Source of the DNA: an uncultured Clostridia bacterium
Lineage (GTDB): Bacteria > Bacillota > Clostridia > UBA1381
Length of the DNA stretch: 5,218 nt
Direction of reading: 5' to 3'
Assembly: GCA_934454215.1 (NCBI GenBank)
Contig: CAKSGG010000202.1
Location: 1-5,218, forward strand
Below are positions 5,133-5,218 of this stretch, piece by piece. A program made the translations under genes and the position numbers. Every line of letters starts with the position of its first letter. The first letter of the stretch is position 1. A model generated the notes under the pieces. That model did not search any database and was not told the origin of the DNA. It worked only from the letters and a program-made list of their open reading frames with translations.

Positions 5133-5218
5133 TGTAATGTTCATAATTTCACCGTTCTTGTATGCTATGAAGTAGTAGATTGTATTGTTTTCATTGGTAT
5201 ATGAGCGAACAGTGCCAA
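5130..5218 (-). CDS. 3' end of an unidentified phage gene (partial)
   Basis: An open frame enters from the right edge of the window and ends in TAA at 5130-5132. The 28 visible residues end in YYFIAYKNGEIMNIT; nothing in them identifies a family. The stop codon runs directly into the G-rich ribosome binding site of the next gene, so the two are probably co-transcribed and translationally linked. In phages of Gram-positive hosts the gene just upstream of an XhlA-like gene is often a tail or fibre component, so a structural role is a guess from position only. The frame, the tight junction and the absence of any other plausible frame there support it being coding. Confidence 0.6.
   Translation of the reverse strand, partial: GTVRSYTNENNTIYYFIAYKNGEIMNIT

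Overview
The window looks like part of a tailed-phage or prophage late region from a low-GC Gram-positive host, most likely a gut-type Clostridia. Support comes from the phi-LC3-type holin, XhlA-like coiled-coil/membrane proteins, a CHAP lysin, a repeat-built tail fibre, strong AGGAGG-type ribosome binding sites and moderate to low GC. Every gene I can support is on the minus strand, so transcription runs from the high coordinates to position 1. Spacing is very tight (stop/start overlaps of 1, 4 or 8 bases, or stops inside the next ribosome binding site), as in a single late operon. No integrase, capsid, terminase, RNA gene or CRISPR array is visible, and no stretch over 300 bases lacks a gene.

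In transcription order: (1) the last 28 codons of an unidentified gene (5130-5218). (2) Lysis module A: a coiled coil plus C-terminal membrane segment, XhlA/holin-like (4776-5117), then a complete CHAP-domain lysin with three degenerate SLH-like repeats (3754-4764). (3) A tail-tip/receptor module: a BppU-like protein (3153-3713), a 493-residue fibre with GKGLS..DYT repeats and a jelly-roll-like C-terminal region (1679-3160), and a small 63-residue protein (1488-1679). (4) Lysis module B: an N-terminal membrane segment plus coiled coil (1265-1495), a phi-LC3-family holin (1018-1263), a papain-family cysteine peptidase with an SLH domain (116-1021), and the first 39 codons of a second CHAP lysin (1-119) that leaves the window.

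Three points stand out. The 5' ends of the two CHAP lysins are about 92% identical over 131 bases, form direct repeats 4,645 bases apart, and bracket the tail-tip module. Module B places a peptidase with an intact papain tetrad and an SLH anchor between the holin and the second lysin, which I do not recognise as a standard arrangement. Base composition is sharply mosaic, changing inside the XhlA-like gene and inside the complete lysin close to domain boundaries. A reasonable working model, which is inference, is that holins and lysins from two cassettes act on the wall of an SLH/secondary-polymer-bearing host, the papain-like enzyme attacks surface proteins, and the fibre module has been swapped in or duplicated by recombination.
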